Shown here: positions 5,720 to 6,017 of the stretch, piece after piece
Layout of the letters: each line of letters begins with the position of its first letter
How positions within the stretch are numbered: the first letter of the stretch is position 1
NCBI GenBank assembly: GCA_958420145.1
Contig: CATZIR010000045.1
Span: 1-6,017 of the forward strand
Direction: 5' to 3'
Origin: an uncultured Eubacteriales bacterium
GTDB lineage: Bacteria > Bacillota > Clostridia > Christensenellales > UBA1242
DNA length: 6,017 nucleotides
The notes under the pieces: generated by a model
Database searches by the model: none
Told to the model about the DNA's origin: nothing
Seen by the model: only the letters and a program-made list of their open reading frames with translations
Program-made: the position numbers and the translations under genes

Positions 5720-6017
5720 ATGACAAAAATTATCAAAAAAAATGGTATCGTCGAAGACTTCAACGAACAAAAAATCATTAACGCAATCAACAAATCTGCA
5801 GGCAGAGTTATGATTATGCTAACTAGCGATGAACAAAAGAAAGTTTGTGATTTTGTTAAAACACAGATATTTCACCTTGATAGTGTGCCAGTTCTAAATA
5901 TTCACAACTTGGTTGAAACAGCGCTAGACAGCATTAACAAAGATGTTGCAAGAAGTTATCGTGAATACCGAGACAACAAAGCGTCTTTTGCCCGTATGCT
6001 AGACAAAGTTTACAACA
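5720..6017 (+). CDS. nrdD: Ribonucleotide reductase, N-terminal ATP-cone (probably anaerobic class III NrdD), partial
   Basis: The frame opens at ATG 5720, five bases after a GAGGTGG ribosome binding site, and runs off the window after 99 codons. It begins MTKIIKKNGIVEDFNEQKII, the typical opening of an ATP-cone domain, the allosteric ATP/dATP on-off switch of ribonucleotide reductases. The ATP-cone spans about residues 3-90, with the usual late helix VARSYREYRDNK (about 78-89) leading to SFARMLDKVYN. The enzyme would reduce ribonucleotides to deoxyribonucleotides in the cytoplasm. The spacing and the YREYR-K-FA pattern fit class III anaerobic reductase (NrdD). The catalytic and glycyl-radical parts lie outside the window, so a class II or class I enzyme with an ATP-cone is not excluded. 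The stand-alone regulator NrdR also has an ATP-cone, but it starts with a zinc ribbon that is absent here. Confidence 0.75.
   Translation, partial: MTKIIKKNGIVEDFNEQKIINAINKSAGRVMIMLTSDEQKKVCDFVKTQIFHLDSVPVLNIHNLVETALDSINKDVARSYREYRDNKASFARMLDKVYN

Overview
The window comes from an AT-rich bacterium, GC roughly one third by eye. It has strong GGAGG-type ribosome binding sites, near-consensus TTGACA/TATAAT promoters and the standard genetic code. YugP-type membrane zinc peptidases, an RsgI-like membrane protein and an ATP-cone ribonucleotide reductase, probably the anaerobic type, together suggest a Firmicutes (Clostridia-like) anaerobe, perhaps an uncultured gut lineage. The genus cannot be read from the sequence. 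No mobile element, CRISPR array, tRNA or rRNA is visible.

Layout. From 1 to 4263 all genes lie on the minus strand; from 4443 to the right edge all lie on the plus strand. The minus side, in transcription order, holds: two tandem, translationally coupled paralogues of the YugP zinc metallopeptidase family (4263-3565, then 3563-2859); an unusually short alanyl-tRNA synthetase (2750-966) with its own consensus promoter and a rho-independent terminator; and a membrane-anchored DUF4097-like beta-repeat protein (from 854), whose reading frame breaks at a five-A run near 257-261 and continues in the -1 frame to the window edge. The plus side holds a 363-residue single-pass membrane protein with an RsgI-like extracellular domain and a long coiled coil (4443-5534, with terminator), then the first 99 codons of a ribonucleotide reductase starting with an ATP-cone (5720 to the edge).

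How the parts relate. Almost every unit has its own recognisable promoter, so this looks like separate short transcription units rather than one pathway operon. Housekeeping functions (alanine charging, deoxynucleotide synthesis) are interleaved with envelope proteins (peptidase pair, RsgI-like protein, beta-repeat protein). The peptidase pair and the RsgI-like gene are divergent across about 180 bp. Any functional link between them is a hypothesis.

Most notable points: (1) an AlaRS of 594 residues that lacks both the beta-barrel part of the editing region and the C-terminal C-Ala domain; (2) an RsgI-like protein that keeps the DINPS autocleavage-type motif but has no cytoplasmic anti-sigma domain and no adjacent sigI; (3) a likely leaderless start for the upstream YugP paralogue; (4) a single-base frame break in the DUF4097-like gene; (5) a 21-bp palindrome placed over the predicted transcription start of the reductase gene.
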